Origin: Gillisia sp. CAL575
GTDB taxonomy: Bacteria > Bacteroidota > Bacteroidia > Flavobacteriales > Flavobacteriaceae
Reading direction: 5' to 3'
NCBI RefSeq assembly: GCF_000403785.1
Contig: NZ_APHJ01000054.1
Span: 1 to 64,000, forward strand
DNA length: 64,000 nt
Shown here: in pieces, positions 1-7,659 of the stretch
Position numbering within the stretch: the stretch's first letter is position 1
How the letters are laid out: every line of letters starts with the position of its first letter
Made by a program: the position numbers and the translations under genes
Notes under the pieces: model-generated
Told to the model about the DNA's origin: nothing
Database searches by the model: none
What the model saw: the letters and a program-made list of their open reading frames with translations, nothing else

Positions 1-1
1 A

Positions 2-118
2 GAATTTCATTTGGAGAAGCAAAGCAAGATGTGTCATTGTCATGACAATCTTGCTTTGCGCCCGGAGGTTGCAAAGATTCTAAAAGACCGTTTACTTGAA
101 CTTTTTATTTTAAATTAG
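2..118 (+). CDS. Possible C-terminal end of an unidentified protein (partial)
   Basis: An open frame enters from the left edge and runs 38 codons to a TAG at 116-118. The residues are mixed and protein-like (KMCHCHDN followed by LALRPEVAKILKDRLLELF), so it may be the tail of a cargo gene of the integrated element, convergent with the integrase. No family is recognised from so short a piece. A strong inverted repeat (19-30 with 48-59) lies inside this frame. It could equally be non-coding. Confidence 0.3.
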   Translation, partial: EFHLEKQSKMCHCHDNLALRPEVAKILKDRLLELFILN

Positions 119-205
119 AATATTTATCTGTTTAAATATCCAAACAATTCATAGTATTAGTTCGGTAGATATGGGGCTTGATTTCGTAATTGATCAAAAT
201 TAAAA

Positions 206-1420
206 TCACGATCCTAGTTTTTCTTTCAATAGCATCATATCTTCACTCAACTTATTTTCTAAAACCCTTGCATAAATCTGGGTGGTAGATAATTTGGTAT
301 GTCCTAAAAGCTTAGAGACCGTTTCTATAGGTACCCCGTTGGATAAGGTAACTGTGGTCGCAAAAGTGTGCCTGGCAGAATGAAAGGTAATTGTTTTTTT
401 TATTTTCAATTGCAGCATCACCTCTTTTAGATATTTGTTGACCTTTTGATTGGAAAATACCGGGAATAAAAATTCGTCTTTAATACTATCGGCATATTGA
501 TCTATAATATTTTGGGCCTGAGGCAAAAGTGGCACTTTTACCGTTTCGTCTGTTTTCTCCCGTTTGGTATAGATCCAATTGCTCCCATCGATTCCTTTAA
601 TAATCTGATGAATGGTCAATTCTTTTAGATCTATATAAGAAAGCCCTGTATAACAGGAGAAGATGAAAACATCTTTTACTTTTTGTAAGCTGCTACTGGT
701 AAATGCAGTGCTCTCTACTATTTGAAGTTCCCGTTTGCTTAGATATTGCCGCTCGTTTTTCTCGAACCTGAATTTAAAATTATCAAAAGGGTTTTTTGCC
801 AGCCATTCCAGCTTAATTGAAAGGTTCAACATCTTTTTAAAACGTTCCAAATGTTTCATCGTGCCATTGTTGCCACAAGTCTTGCGAGAAACCTTAGCAG
901 AATATAGGCGTAGGAATTGTTCAAAGTCGGTTACAAACCGATAGTTGATCTGTTTAAGGCTAATATCATTGCAGCTCATTTTCTGCTTTAAAAACTCATT
1001 TAAATAGGTTTCGGTGGTACGATAATTTTTCATAGTGCCGGGTTTCAACACGTTTTTCATGTGGGAATTGTGATAGCTCATTAATTCCAACAAGGTTTTT
1101 TGGTGTTCATCGTTCCCATAGAATAGGGCTTTGATGCTTTGGGCAGAAACCACTTTATTCTCTGAGGAAAGTTGCTTGTGACAATCCAAGAATTTAGCAT
1201 AGATCTGGTCTAAATACTGGTTTAAACTTCTTGAATTTGGAGTAGTTCCCTTAGCACGTCCTTTTGAGACGTCCCAATGATTCACCGATATTGATCTTTT
1301 TAGACTTATTTCTGAGCGTTTTCCATCTACGGTAACTCGTGCATAAATAAATAATTTCTTTGTCTCGTTATGGTGTTTACGAACGAAAAATAATACGGAA
1401 AAGGTAGTGTAATTAGGCAT
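206..1420 (-). CDS. IntDOT-like tyrosine recombinase / integrase
   Basis: This 404-residue site-specific tyrosine recombinase would integrate and excise a mobile element. The order is an N-terminal arm-binding domain (about 1-100), a SAM-like core-binding domain (about 105-215) and a C-terminal catalytic domain. Catalytic residues visible are R287/K289, H347 and R350 (HSARH), H374 (LGH) and the nucleophile Y383. The usual first arginine is a serine (S261 in TGLSYIDL), as is known for IntDOT of Bacteroides conjugative transposons. The spacing from S261 to R287 also agrees with IntDOT. The gene is read away from the nearby tRNA-Pro, the usual arrangement for an element integrated at a tRNA 3' end, with the rest of the element lying left of the window. 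The length is normal and the start is an ATG. Confidence 0.93.
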   Translation of the reverse strand: MPNYTTFSVLFFVRKHHNETKKLFIYARVTVDGKRSEISLKRSISVNHWDVSKGRAKGTTPNSRSLNQYLDQIYAKFLDCHKQLSSENKVVSAQSIKALFYGNDEHQKTLLELMSYHNSHMKNVLKPGTMKNYRTTETYLNEFLKQKMSCNDISLKQINYRFVTDFEQFLRLYSAKVSRKTCGNNGTMKHLERFKKMLNLSIKLEWLAKNPFDNFKFRFEKNERQYLSKRELQIVESTAFTSSSLQKVKDVFIFSCYTGLSYIDLKELTIHQIIKGIDGSNWIYTKREKTDETVKVPLLPQAQNIIDQYADSIKDEFLFPVFSNQKVNKYLKEVMLQLKIKKTITFHSARHTFATTVTLSNGVPIETVSKLLGHTKLSTTQIYARVLENKLSEDMMLLKEKLGS

Positions 1421-1510
1421 TTCAAGCGTCTTAAGTGAAACAATCAGTTTGTAAAGACGAAAGTCAAATCAGTTAAATGCTTTATGAAGTTACGTAAATA
1501 TCTGTAATAA

Positions 1511-1533
1511 AATGATTCACCGAATGATTCACC
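1511..1533. repeat. Two tandem AATGATTCACC repeats upstream of the integrase
   Basis: The 11-mer AATGATTCACC occurs at 1511-1521 and again at 1523-1533 with one base between, about 90 bp upstream of the integrase start. An 8-bp inverted repeat (1549-1556 with 1563-1570) follows. Short direct repeats beside a tyrosine integrase are typical of arm-type binding sites, so these may be integrase or excisionase sites. That role is inferred from position only. Confidence 0.45.
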
Positions 1534-1576
1534 AGACTTATGTATTTAAATGATATTGTTTGATATCATTAAAAAC

Positions 1577-1612
1577 AAAAAACACTGATAATCAAGAGAT
1601 TAACAGTGTTTT
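1577..1612 (-). terminator. Rho-independent terminator after tRNA-Pro
   Basis: Read on the minus strand, AAAACACTG (1612-1604) pairs with CAGTGTTTT (1587-1579), with an inner 5-bp stem (GATTA/TAATC). A T-rich tract (1580-1571) follows. It lies about 20 bp after the tRNA-Pro 3' end and before the integrase start, so it would end the tRNA-Ser/tRNA-Pro transcript. Confidence 0.75.
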
Positions 1613-1632
1613 GGTGGGTTTTAATACCCATT

Positions 1633-1710
1633 TGGTCGGGGTGGCAGGATTCGAACCTGCGGCCTCCTGCTCCCAAAGCAGGCGCGATAACCGGGCTACG
1701 CTACACCCCG
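1633..1710 (-). tRNA. tRNA-Pro (anticodon TGG)
   Basis: The minus strand folds as a complete cloverleaf. Acceptor arms CGGGGTG and CACCCCG pair, the anticodon stem CCTGC/GCAGG closes the loop TTTGGGA (anticodon TGG), and the T-arm carries GGTTCGAATCC. Discriminator A is at 1636 and a CCA end is encoded at 1635-1633. It is the downstream member of a tRNA-Ser/tRNA-Pro pair. Its 3' end faces the integrase and is the likely attachment region of the element on the left. Confidence 0.97.
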
Positions 1711-1740
1711 AATAATTCGTTTAGAATTAATCGATTTTTG

Positions 1741-1825
1741 CGGAGAGTATGAGATTCGAACTCATGCGACAATTGCTCGTCGACAGTTTAGCAAACTGCT
1801 CCATTAACCACTCTGGCAACTCTCC
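1741..1825 (-). tRNA. tRNA-Ser (anticodon GCT)
   Basis: Minus strand. Acceptor GGAGAGT pairs with ACTCTCC, with discriminator G. The anticodon loop TTGCTAA gives anticodon GCT. A long variable arm, as expected for serine tRNA, precedes the T-arm with GTTCGAATC. CCA is not encoded. It lies 30 bp upstream of tRNA-Pro, with which it is probably co-transcribed. Confidence 0.97.
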
Positions 1826-1864
1826 GTTAAATTGTAAGAACTTATCGCAACTATTTTGCGGTTG

Positions 1865-1897
1865 CAAATCTAACTTTTACCTACTAACAATCCAAAC
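1865..1897 (-). promoter_or_regulatory. Bacteroidota-type promoter of the tRNA pair
   Basis: On the minus strand a -33 TTG (1895-1893, in context GTTTG) is followed after 20 bp by TAGATTTG (1872-1865), an exact TAnnTTTG -7 box. The expected start of transcription is about 30 bp before tRNA-Ser. Confidence 0.7.
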
Positions 1898-1985
1898 CTT
1901 TTATCCCTTTTTTCAACATAAAAATTCTAAGAATTAATTAAACGGGTCTGACTCAGAAAATTAACGCTAAAAATAATTTTAAACT

Positions 1986-3224
1986 TTAGTTGGAAGCCTC
2001 TTCTAATTCTATTAATTTGGATAGATTTTTAATTATTTGATCGTGTTTTCTAACAAAAGGATTAGCCTCATCCCAAACATAACCTGCTAAAACAGCACAA
2101 ATCTGTTTTTTAATTTCTAGGTTAGGAGTGGGGTGAAAAATGATCTTTTGAAGATTTCCGGAGTACCACTCTTTTACGTAAGTAGAGAACACATGAACAC
2201 CTTGTTTAATATAATTCACATACTCGATTTCCCAATTTACTTTAGTGCCATTTCTTTCTTTTATAATTAGTTTGGCAGCTAACAAGCCAGAGGCCGTAGC
2301 AAAAGATACTCCTGAGGAAAAAACAGGGTCTAAAAATTCGGCACTGTTGCCAGTAAGTACAAAACCATCTCCATAAAGTTGAATGACATTTCTACTTATG
2401 TTATCCACCTTTATTGGCTTAAATAGATATTCGTAAGCTTCAAATCGGTGTTTATAAAACTTCAATTTTCCTATCATTTCCTTCATAGCGACTTCAGGAT
2501 CTTTCGAATAATTTTCGAACCATTTGGTTGGAGCTACAAAGCCTAAACTAGAATTTCCGTTAGAAAAAGGAAAATACCAAAACCATACTTGGGTTTCTAA
2601 AACTTCAAAAGTTATAAGTTCTCCTTCTTTTCCTTTAGGACGATCGGGTTCTTCTATATGAGTGAAAATTGAGGAATGGGCAGCAATTTGTGGGGGAGCT
2701 TCTAATTGTAATTGCTTGGCTAAAACTCGTCCAAAACCACTAGAATCTATAATAAAATCTGCTTGGATCTCCGTAAGTTCTCCGTTAGAGTTTCTCACAA
2801 TAGTTTTAGAACTACTTCCTTTAAACTCAACATGTATCACTTCGGAATCAAACAGGATTTTAACCCCTTTTCGTTGTACCTCTTCAGCTAAACAGTTATC
2901 AAAATCGGCTCGAGGCACTTGCCATGTCCAATCCCAACCATTGCCATATTTTTCAGAGAAATCAAATTCTCCTATTTTCTCATCTTTAATAAAACGCGCT
3001 CCAAATTTCTTTTGAAACCCAGCAACTTTAACAGCTTCTAATAACCCGGCTTCTTCTAGATTATCCATGCATTGAGGAATTAAACTCTCCCCAATCTGAA
3101 ACCTAGGAAAAACAGATTTTTCCACCACCAAAACCTTTATTCCTTGATTATGAAGATAAGAGGCGGAGACCATTCCTGAAGGGCCCGCGCCAATAATAAG
3201 AATTTCTGAAATTTCCTTTTTCAT
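1986..3224 (-). CDS. FAD-dependent halogenase-like oxidoreductase
   Basis: This 412-residue flavoprotein belongs to the flavin-dependent halogenase / geranylgeranyl-reductase-like group. It has an N-terminal FAD-binding GAGPSG motif (residues 12-17), a K-x-G element at about 73-75 (KFG), and W99-x-W101-x-V103-P104, which matches the WxWxIP signature of flavin-dependent halogenases. A late G-D-G region near the FAD pyrophosphate site is also present. It is divergent from the tyrosine ammonia-lyase gene with a ~95-bp gap, so it is probably part of the pigment cluster, where it might halogenate or otherwise modify the aryl ring. Family membership is clear. Halogenation itself is an inference, because many relatives in these clusters are uncharacterised. 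Confidence 0.8.
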   Translation of the reverse strand: MKKEISEILIIGAGPSGMVSASYLHNQGIKVLVVEKSVFPRFQIGESLIPQCMDNLEEAGLLEAVKVAGFQKKFGARFIKDEKIGEFDFSEKYGNGWDWTWQVPRADFDNCLAEEVQRKGVKILFDSEVIHVEFKGSSSKTIVRNSNGELTEIQADFIIDSSGFGRVLAKQLQLEAPPQIAAHSSIFTHIEEPDRPKGKEGELITFEVLETQVWFWYFPFSNGNSSLGFVAPTKWFENYSKDPEVAMKEMIGKLKFYKHRFEAYEYLFKPIKVDNISRNVIQLYGDGFVLTGNSAEFLDPVFSSGVSFATASGLLAAKLIIKERNGTKVNWEIEYVNYIKQGVHVFSTYVKEWYSGNLQKIIFHPTPNLEIKKQICAVLAGYVWDEANPFVRKHDQIIKNLSKLIELEEASN

Positions 3225-3251
3225 TCCATTTCATTTACGTTGTAAATATAG

Positions 3252-3259
3252 TACATTTG
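3252..3259 (+). promoter_or_regulatory. -7 promoter box (TACATTTG) of the pigment operon
   Basis: TACATTTG matches TAnnTTTG exactly. No TTG is seen at the usual -33 distance. The box overlaps an upstream TTG triplet that would otherwise extend the ammonia-lyase frame, which supports the ATG at 3320 as the real start and leaves a leader of roughly 55 nt. Confidence 0.5.
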
Positions 3260-3319
3260 TTAAGAGAATTAACAGTTCCTGCAAAGGATACACTACTAAT
3301 AATCCCGGATTTCTATCGT

Positions 3320-4855
3320 ATGCTCCAAATTACAACTGCTCTTGATTTCAGAAATTTCTATGAAGTTCTTTTTAAAGATTCAAAAATAACTTTGGACCAT
3401 TCAGTTATCGAGAGAATGTCCTTAAGTTTTAAATTTTTAGAAGAATTTTCTAAAAATAAAATAATTTATGGTGTGAATACTGGATTTGGGCCGATGGCTC
3501 AGTACAAGATAAAAGATAAAGACAGGCAACAATTACAATACAATCTTATAAGAAGTCATGCTTCAGGTATGGGGAAACCTATGGAGCCTTTATATGTAAA
3601 ATCTTTGATGTTAGCTAGATTAAATACCTTGGCATTAGGGAAATCTGGAGTGCATAGTTCTGTAGTAGAAACCATGCAGCTGCTTATAAATAAAGATATT
3701 ACCCCTTTGATCTTTGAACACGGTGGAGTAGGAGCATCGGGAGATCTAGTACAGTTGGCACATTTGGCATTAGTGCTTATTGGGGAAGGTGAAGTTTATT
3801 ACAAAGGTGAGAAAAGAAAAACAGCAGAAGTTTTTTCCGAAGAAAACCTTAAGCCAATTAAAATTGAACAAAGGGAAGGCTTAGCCCTAATGAACGGAAC
3901 TTCGGCAATGACGGGGATTGGGATTGTTAATGTAATTTACGCTAAGCGTTTACTAAACTGGTCTATCTTCTGTTCATCAGCAATCAATGAAATTGTCGAG
4001 GCGTATGACGATCATTTATCTTCAGAATTAAACGCGACGAAGCTCCATATCGGACAACAGGAAGTGGCTTTAAAGATGAGAGAGCATTTAAAAGATTCGT
4101 CTCTTACCCGAGATAGAAATGAACATTTGTACAGTGGAGAAAATCCTGAAAGCGAATATTTTGAAGAAAAAGTTCAGGAATATTATAGTTTACGCTGTGT
4201 GCCGCAAATTTTAGGACCCGTTTATGATACGATTGAACATACTCAGAAGATTTTGATTGAAGAGGTGAATTCTGCCAATGACAATCCTATAATAGATGTA
4301 GAAAGAAAACAGGTTTATCACGGAGGTAATTTTCACGGGGATTATGTCTCGCTGGAAATGGACAAACTTAAATTGGTTGTGACCAAAATGACCATGTTAG
4401 CAGAGCGGCAATTAAATTATCTTTTGAATGACAGACTTAATAATATTTTACCACCTTTTGTAAATTTAGGAGTTCTAGGGTTAAATTTCGGAATGCAAGG
4501 CGCACAATTTAGTGCGGTTTCTACTACAGCAGAGAACCAGATGCTTTCTAATTCAATGTACGTACACAGTATTCCAAATAATAACGATAATCAGGATATT
4601 GTAAGTATGGGAACCAATGCTGCTAATGTAACTAAAACAGTTATTGATAATGCTTTTGAAGTACTAAGTGTCGAGTTGTTAACTATAGTTCAAGCATTGA
4701 GACATCTTGACATTAAAGAACGTTTATCTACAGCAACTCATGAAAAATTTGAAATTTTGAATAAATTAGTTCCAGAGATCAAAGAGGATTTGCCACTTTA
4801 TAAAACTCAGGAAATGATCAAGGAGTTTATTAAAACTCAGGATGCTTATTTATAA
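3320..4855 (+). CDS. Tyrosine ammonia-lyase (aromatic amino acid lyase, MIO enzyme)
   Basis: A lyase of the histidine/phenylalanine/tyrosine family, 511 residues from the ATG at 3320. The frame is open back to a TTG at 3257, but that triplet sits in the promoter box. The MIO-forming A139-S140-G141 is present in GGVGASGD, and the N-terminal YGVNTGFGP and the conserved NDNPI segment are intact. The selectivity pair is S79-H80 (RSHASG). This looks histidase-like, but the characterised F. johnsoniae tyrosine ammonia-lyase has the same RSH context and, from memory, very similar sequence throughout. No hut genes are nearby. At the head of an aryl-polyene cluster it should convert L-tyrosine to p-coumarate, the starter unit. 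It is cytosolic and probably the first gene of the operon. Confidence 0.9.
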   Translation: MLQITTALDFRNFYEVLFKDSKITLDHSVIERMSLSFKFLEEFSKNKIIYGVNTGFGPMAQYKIKDKDRQQLQYNLIRSHASGMGKPMEPLYVKSLMLARLNTLALGKSGVHSSVVETMQLLINKDITPLIFEHGGVGASGDLVQLAHLALVLIGEGEVYYKGEKRKTAEVFSEENLKPIKIEQREGLALMNGTSAMTGIGIVNVIYAKRLLNWSIFCSSAINEIVEAYDDHLSSELNATKLHIGQQEVALKMREHLKDSSLTRDRNEHLYSGENPESEYFEEKVQEYYSLRCVPQILGPVYDTIEHTQKILIEEVNSANDNPIIDVERKQVYHGGNFHGDYVSLEMDKLKLVVTKMTMLAERQLNYLLNDRLNNILPPFVNLGVLGLNFGMQGAQFSAVSTTAENQMLSNSMYVHSIPNNNDNQDIVSMGTNAANVTKTVIDNAFEVLSVELLTIVQALRHLDIKERLSTATHEKFEILNKLVPEIKEDLPLYKTQEMIKEFIKTQDAYL

Positions 4856-4900
4856 ATTTGCTGATTCTCATTTAAGTGCCATAAACTGAAAAGAAACTTC

Positions 4901-4987
4901 ATTCTGAACTAGTTTCAGAATCTCATTATACTTTTAATGAATACAATAAACTGAGACCCTGAATATTCCGACCATTCGGTACAGGGT
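4901..4987. repeat. Pair of REP-like palindromes
   Basis: ATTCTGAA pairs with TTCAGAAT across a 5-base loop (4901-4921). ACCCTG (4956-4961) pairs with CAGGGT (4982-4987). Both carry the CTGAA/TTCAG core seen again at 20.95-21.5 kb and 54.35-54.42 kb. They fill the ~210-bp gap between the ammonia-lyase and ketoreductase genes. Confidence 0.7.
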
Positions 4988-5063
4988 GACGAAATGCTAC
5001 TATGATAAAAAACTGATATACTTTATAAATTTTCAAGAAGGATCTTTAAAACATACTTTCAAA

Positions 5064-5801
5064 ATGAAATTAAAATATGCTTTAGTAACTGGAGGATCAC
5101 GAGGGATAGGGAAAGCAATTGCTCTAAAACTGGCTGAAGATCTAGGTTATAATATTTTACTGAATTATAATTCTAATGAAAATGCTGCCTTAGAAACTCA
5201 AGAACTTATTGTTGCGAAGCAAGTTCGCTGTGAACTTTTAAAATTTGATGTTTCCAGTTCTGAAAAGGTTTCTCAAATATTGGAAGAATGGGTGAATAAA
5301 AATCCTGAAAGCTCTATTGAAGTGCTTATAAACAATGCAGGAATTGCAAAGGACGGTCTATTTATCTGGACGAAACCTGAAGATTGGCAATCTGTTATAA
5401 ATACTTCTCTTAACGGATTTTATAATTGTTCTCAGGCCGTTTTAAAAAATATGCTGACTCAACGTTATGGTAGGATTATTAATATAGTTTCACTTTCAGG
5501 ACTAAAAGGAAATCCTGGTCAAGTAAACTATTCTGCGGCAAAAGGAGCGGTAATCGCAGCAACAAAAGCTTTAGCTCAAGAAATAGGAAAGCGAAAAGTG
5601 ACTGTAAATGCTGTTGCTCCGGGTTTTATAAACTCTGATATGACAGCAGATATTGATGAAGCCAATCTTAAAAAAATGATTCCATTAAATAGGTTTGGAG
5701 AAACAGAGGAAGTTGCAAATCTTGTTTCTTTTCTGGCTTCAGAAAAATCATCTTACATCACAGGAGAGGTAATTAATATAAATGGCGGTTTGTATTCTTA
5801 A
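5064..5801 (+). CDS. 3-ketoacyl-ACP reductase (FabG-like SDR)
   Basis: A short-chain dehydrogenase that would reduce the beta-keto group of the growing aryl-polyene chain with NADPH. It has 245 residues from the ATG at 5064. An upstream GTG at 4986 would add 26 residues lying in repeat DNA and was rejected. The cofactor motif TGGSRGIG is at 9-16, NNAG at 90-93, and the catalytic residues are S143, Y156 and K160. The C-terminal YITGEVININGG is typical of FabG. The next gene starts 6 bp after the stop, so they are co-transcribed. Confidence 0.92.
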   Translation: MKLKYALVTGGSRGIGKAIALKLAEDLGYNILLNYNSNENAALETQELIVAKQVRCELLKFDVSSSEKVSQILEEWVNKNPESSIEVLINNAGIAKDGLFIWTKPEDWQSVINTSLNGFYNCSQAVLKNMLTQRYGRIINIVSLSGLKGNPGQVNYSAAKGAVIAATKALAQEIGKRKVTVNAVAPGFINSDMTADIDEANLKKMIPLNRFGETEEVANLVSFLASEKSSYITGEVININGGLYS

Positions 5802-5807
5802 ACTATT

Positions 5808-6692
5808 ATGGCAGAATGGAAAGGGCAATCTAGAGGAACCGTTTTAGGATTTAAGATCTATGTGTTTATAATAAAGAACTTAGGACTTTATGCATCCTAT
5901 TTTGTGCTTCTATTCGTGGCTGCTTATTTTATTGTTTTTTCTTTTAGCTCTACTAAAAGTACTTACTATCTGTTCCGAAAAAGATTAAACTATTCTGCAT
6001 TAAGTTCAATATTTCAGATATATAAAAGTTATTTCACATTTGGAAGGATCCAATTGGATAGGATCGCAATAGGTGCTGGGTTAAAGAAAAAATATAGTTT
6101 CGAATTTGATGGCATCCACCACATTAATGATCTTCTCGCGAAAAAGAAAGGTGGAATTCTGCTAACTGCACATATAGGAAATTTTAATTTAGCGCAGCAT
6201 TTCTTTAGTGATAAGCACGACTCTGCTGTTGTAAATCTAATAATGACAGACTTAGAACATGAGGAGATCAAGAATTATTTGGAATCTGTAACCGGGAAAG
6301 CCAGCATTAAAACGATTATTTTAAAGGACGATCTTTCACATATTTTTGTAATGAATGAAGCATTGAAGAATAATGAACTTTTAGTATTTGCAGCAGATAG
6401 GTATTATAAAGATGCTAAAACATATACTGAAGAATTACTCGGAAAACCGACCAAATTCCCACAGGGTCCATTTAAACTTGCAGTGCGTAACCAAATACCT
6501 GTGTTGTTTGTTCATATAATGAGAGAAAAAGATTTTCATTATCATTTTTATGCGAGACCTTTTGAAGGAATTTCTGCCTCTCCAAAAGAATTATTAAAAG
6601 CCTATCTTGGAGACTTGGAAGGGATGGTGAGAAAATATCCGCATCAGTGGTATAATTATTATGATTATTGGAATGATTTCAACCCCTCATAG
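5808..6692 (+). CDS. LpxL/HtrB-like acyltransferase
   Basis: A 294-residue member of the lipid A biosynthesis acyltransferase family with an N-terminal membrane segment (about 28-48). The family active site H-x4-(D/E) reads H122-IGNF-N127 here, so the usual acid is an asparagine. The rest of the fold looks complete (FPQGPFKLAV, then the final HQWYNYYDYW). Relatives in aryl-polyene clusters are thought to transfer acyl chains to a lipid anchor in the inner membrane. The Asn could mean altered catalysis or a shifted acid. It sits directly after the ketoreductase. Confidence 0.83.
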   Translation: MAEWKGQSRGTVLGFKIYVFIIKNLGLYASYFVLLFVAAYFIVFSFSSTKSTYYLFRKRLNYSALSSIFQIYKSYFTFGRIQLDRIAIGAGLKKKYSFEFDGIHHINDLLAKKKGGILLTAHIGNFNLAQHFFSDKHDSAVVNLIMTDLEHEEIKNYLESVTGKASIKTIILKDDLSHIFVMNEALKNNELLVFAADRYYKDAKTYTEELLGKPTKFPQGPFKLAVRNQIPVLFVHIMREKDFHYHFYARPFEGISASPKELLKAYLGDLEGMVRKYPHQWYNYYDYWNDFNPS

Positions 6693-6789
6693 AGGGTTTA
6701 TTTATTTAACCTGATGGTTATTATAAGACGTTAAATATTACTCATTTTTCCTCGTAGACTTGGTATCGAGGTTATTGATTTTAAAATTT

Positions 6790-7239
6790 ATGGAGCAAAA
6801 CTTACTAATAGAACCTATTCTAGATCCACAAAGAATTATTCAACTTATTCCGCAGAAACCACCTTTTGTGATGGTAGACTCATTATTTGAGTATACGGCA
6901 CTTACAGGAAAAACCGGATTTGTAATTACAGAAGATAATATTTTGGTGGAAGAAGGATTCTTTTCTGAAGCAGGTCTTATAGAGCATATGGCGCAAAGCA
7001 TGTCTTTACATCGTGGGTATCAAGGTTTTTTATCTGGCTTAGATAAGCCAAAAACTGGATTTATAGGTGCTATAAAAACTATTGAGATAAAATCTTTGCC
7101 TAAAGCATCGACCAAGCTTGTTACCAATGTTGAAATATTGAAAGAAATAATGGGGGTAACACTTGTAGTTGCTGAAACGGTAGATGAAAACGGAGAAGTT
7201 GTAGCAACTTCAGAAATGAAAACGGTAACGGTAGAATAA
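6790..7239 (+). CDS. Hotdog-fold 3-hydroxyacyl-ACP dehydratase-like protein (ApeP type)
   Basis: A FabZ-like hotdog protein of 149 residues from the ATG at 6790. A TTG at 6760 adds ten residues and is less likely. The segment IPQKPPFVMVD (20-30) aligns with the FabZ LPHRYPF region, but the catalytic His is Q22. The acidic helix residue is retained (E65 in AGLIEHMAQ). Dehydratase-like partners with this substitution may work as a heteromeric pair with a second dehydratase, and this cluster has one at 13348. The stop abuts the next ATG directly, so coupling is tight. Confidence 0.82.
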   Translation: MEQNLLIEPILDPQRIIQLIPQKPPFVMVDSLFEYTALTGKTGFVITEDNILVEEGFFSEAGLIEHMAQSMSLHRGYQGFLSGLDKPKTGFIGAIKTIEIKSLPKASTKLVTNVEILKEIMGVTLVVAETVDENGEVVATSEMKTVTVE

Positions 7240-7659
7240 ATGTCATCAAAAGCCCTTAAATCCCGAATTCATCTCAAGGTAAGATTTAGTGAATGTGATC
7301 CTTTACAGATCGTTTGGCATGGAAATTATTTAAAGTATTTTGAAGAGGGACGTGAAAATTTCTGCATTCAGCATGGGATTTCTTATTTAGACATGAAAAA
7401 TCGTGGTTATGCAACTCCTATTGTAAAATCTAATTGCGAGCATAAATTGCCTTTGGAATATGGCGATACTTTTGAGGTGGAAACAAGCTTCCAGCCAGTA
7501 GATGCTGCCAAACTTATTTTTAGTTATAAGATCTTCAAACAAGATAAAATGATTTGTATTGGAGAAACAACCCAAGTTTTTATAAATGAAAGCAGAGAAC
7601 TTGTATTGATTAATCCACCGTTTTTCTTAGATTGGAAAAAGAAAATGGGCTTGATCTAA
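7240..7659 (+). CDS. 4-hydroxybenzoyl-CoA-type thioesterase
   Basis: A 139-residue single-domain hotdog thioesterase. The catalytic aspartate is D20 in the signature FSECDPLQIVWHGNYLKYFEEGR (the portion FSECDPLQIVWHG is diagnostic). It may release the finished aryl-polyene acid from ACP or CoA, or edit stalled chains. It begins at the base after the previous stop and ends one base before the next start. It is cytosolic, with no signal peptide. Confidence 0.88.
   Translation: MSSKALKSRIHLKVRFSECDPLQIVWHGNYLKYFEEGRENFCIQHGISYLDMKNRGYATPIVKSNCEHKLPLEYGDTFEVETSFQPVDAAKLIFSYKIFKQDKMICIGETTQVFINESRELVLINPPFFLDWKKKMGLI

Noticed and set aside
19-59. Hairpin as the integrase terminator
   Set aside because: No T-run follows on the minus strand and it lies about 150 bp beyond the integrase stop.
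735-944. Plus-strand open frame of 69 codons
   Set aside because: It lies opposite the integrase coding frame and shows no independent motif. The same applies to the other short frames opposite or inside long genes.
1749-1937. Plus-strand open frame of 62 codons
   Set aside because: It overlaps the tRNA-Ser gene and its promoter on the opposite strand.
3257-3319. TTG start at 3257 for the ammonia-lyase
   Set aside because: The TTG is part of the TACATTTG promoter box, and the ATG at 3320 gives the expected family length.
3320-4855. Histidine ammonia-lyase of a hut operon
   Set aside because: The SH selectivity pair could suggest this, but no hut genes are nearby, the gene heads an aryl-polyene cluster, and it strongly resembles the known Flavobacterium tyrosine enzyme.
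4986-5063. GTG start and 26-residue N-terminal extension for the ketoreductase
   Set aside because: The extension lies in palindromic repeat DNA, and the ATG at 5064 begins the conserved FabG N-terminus.
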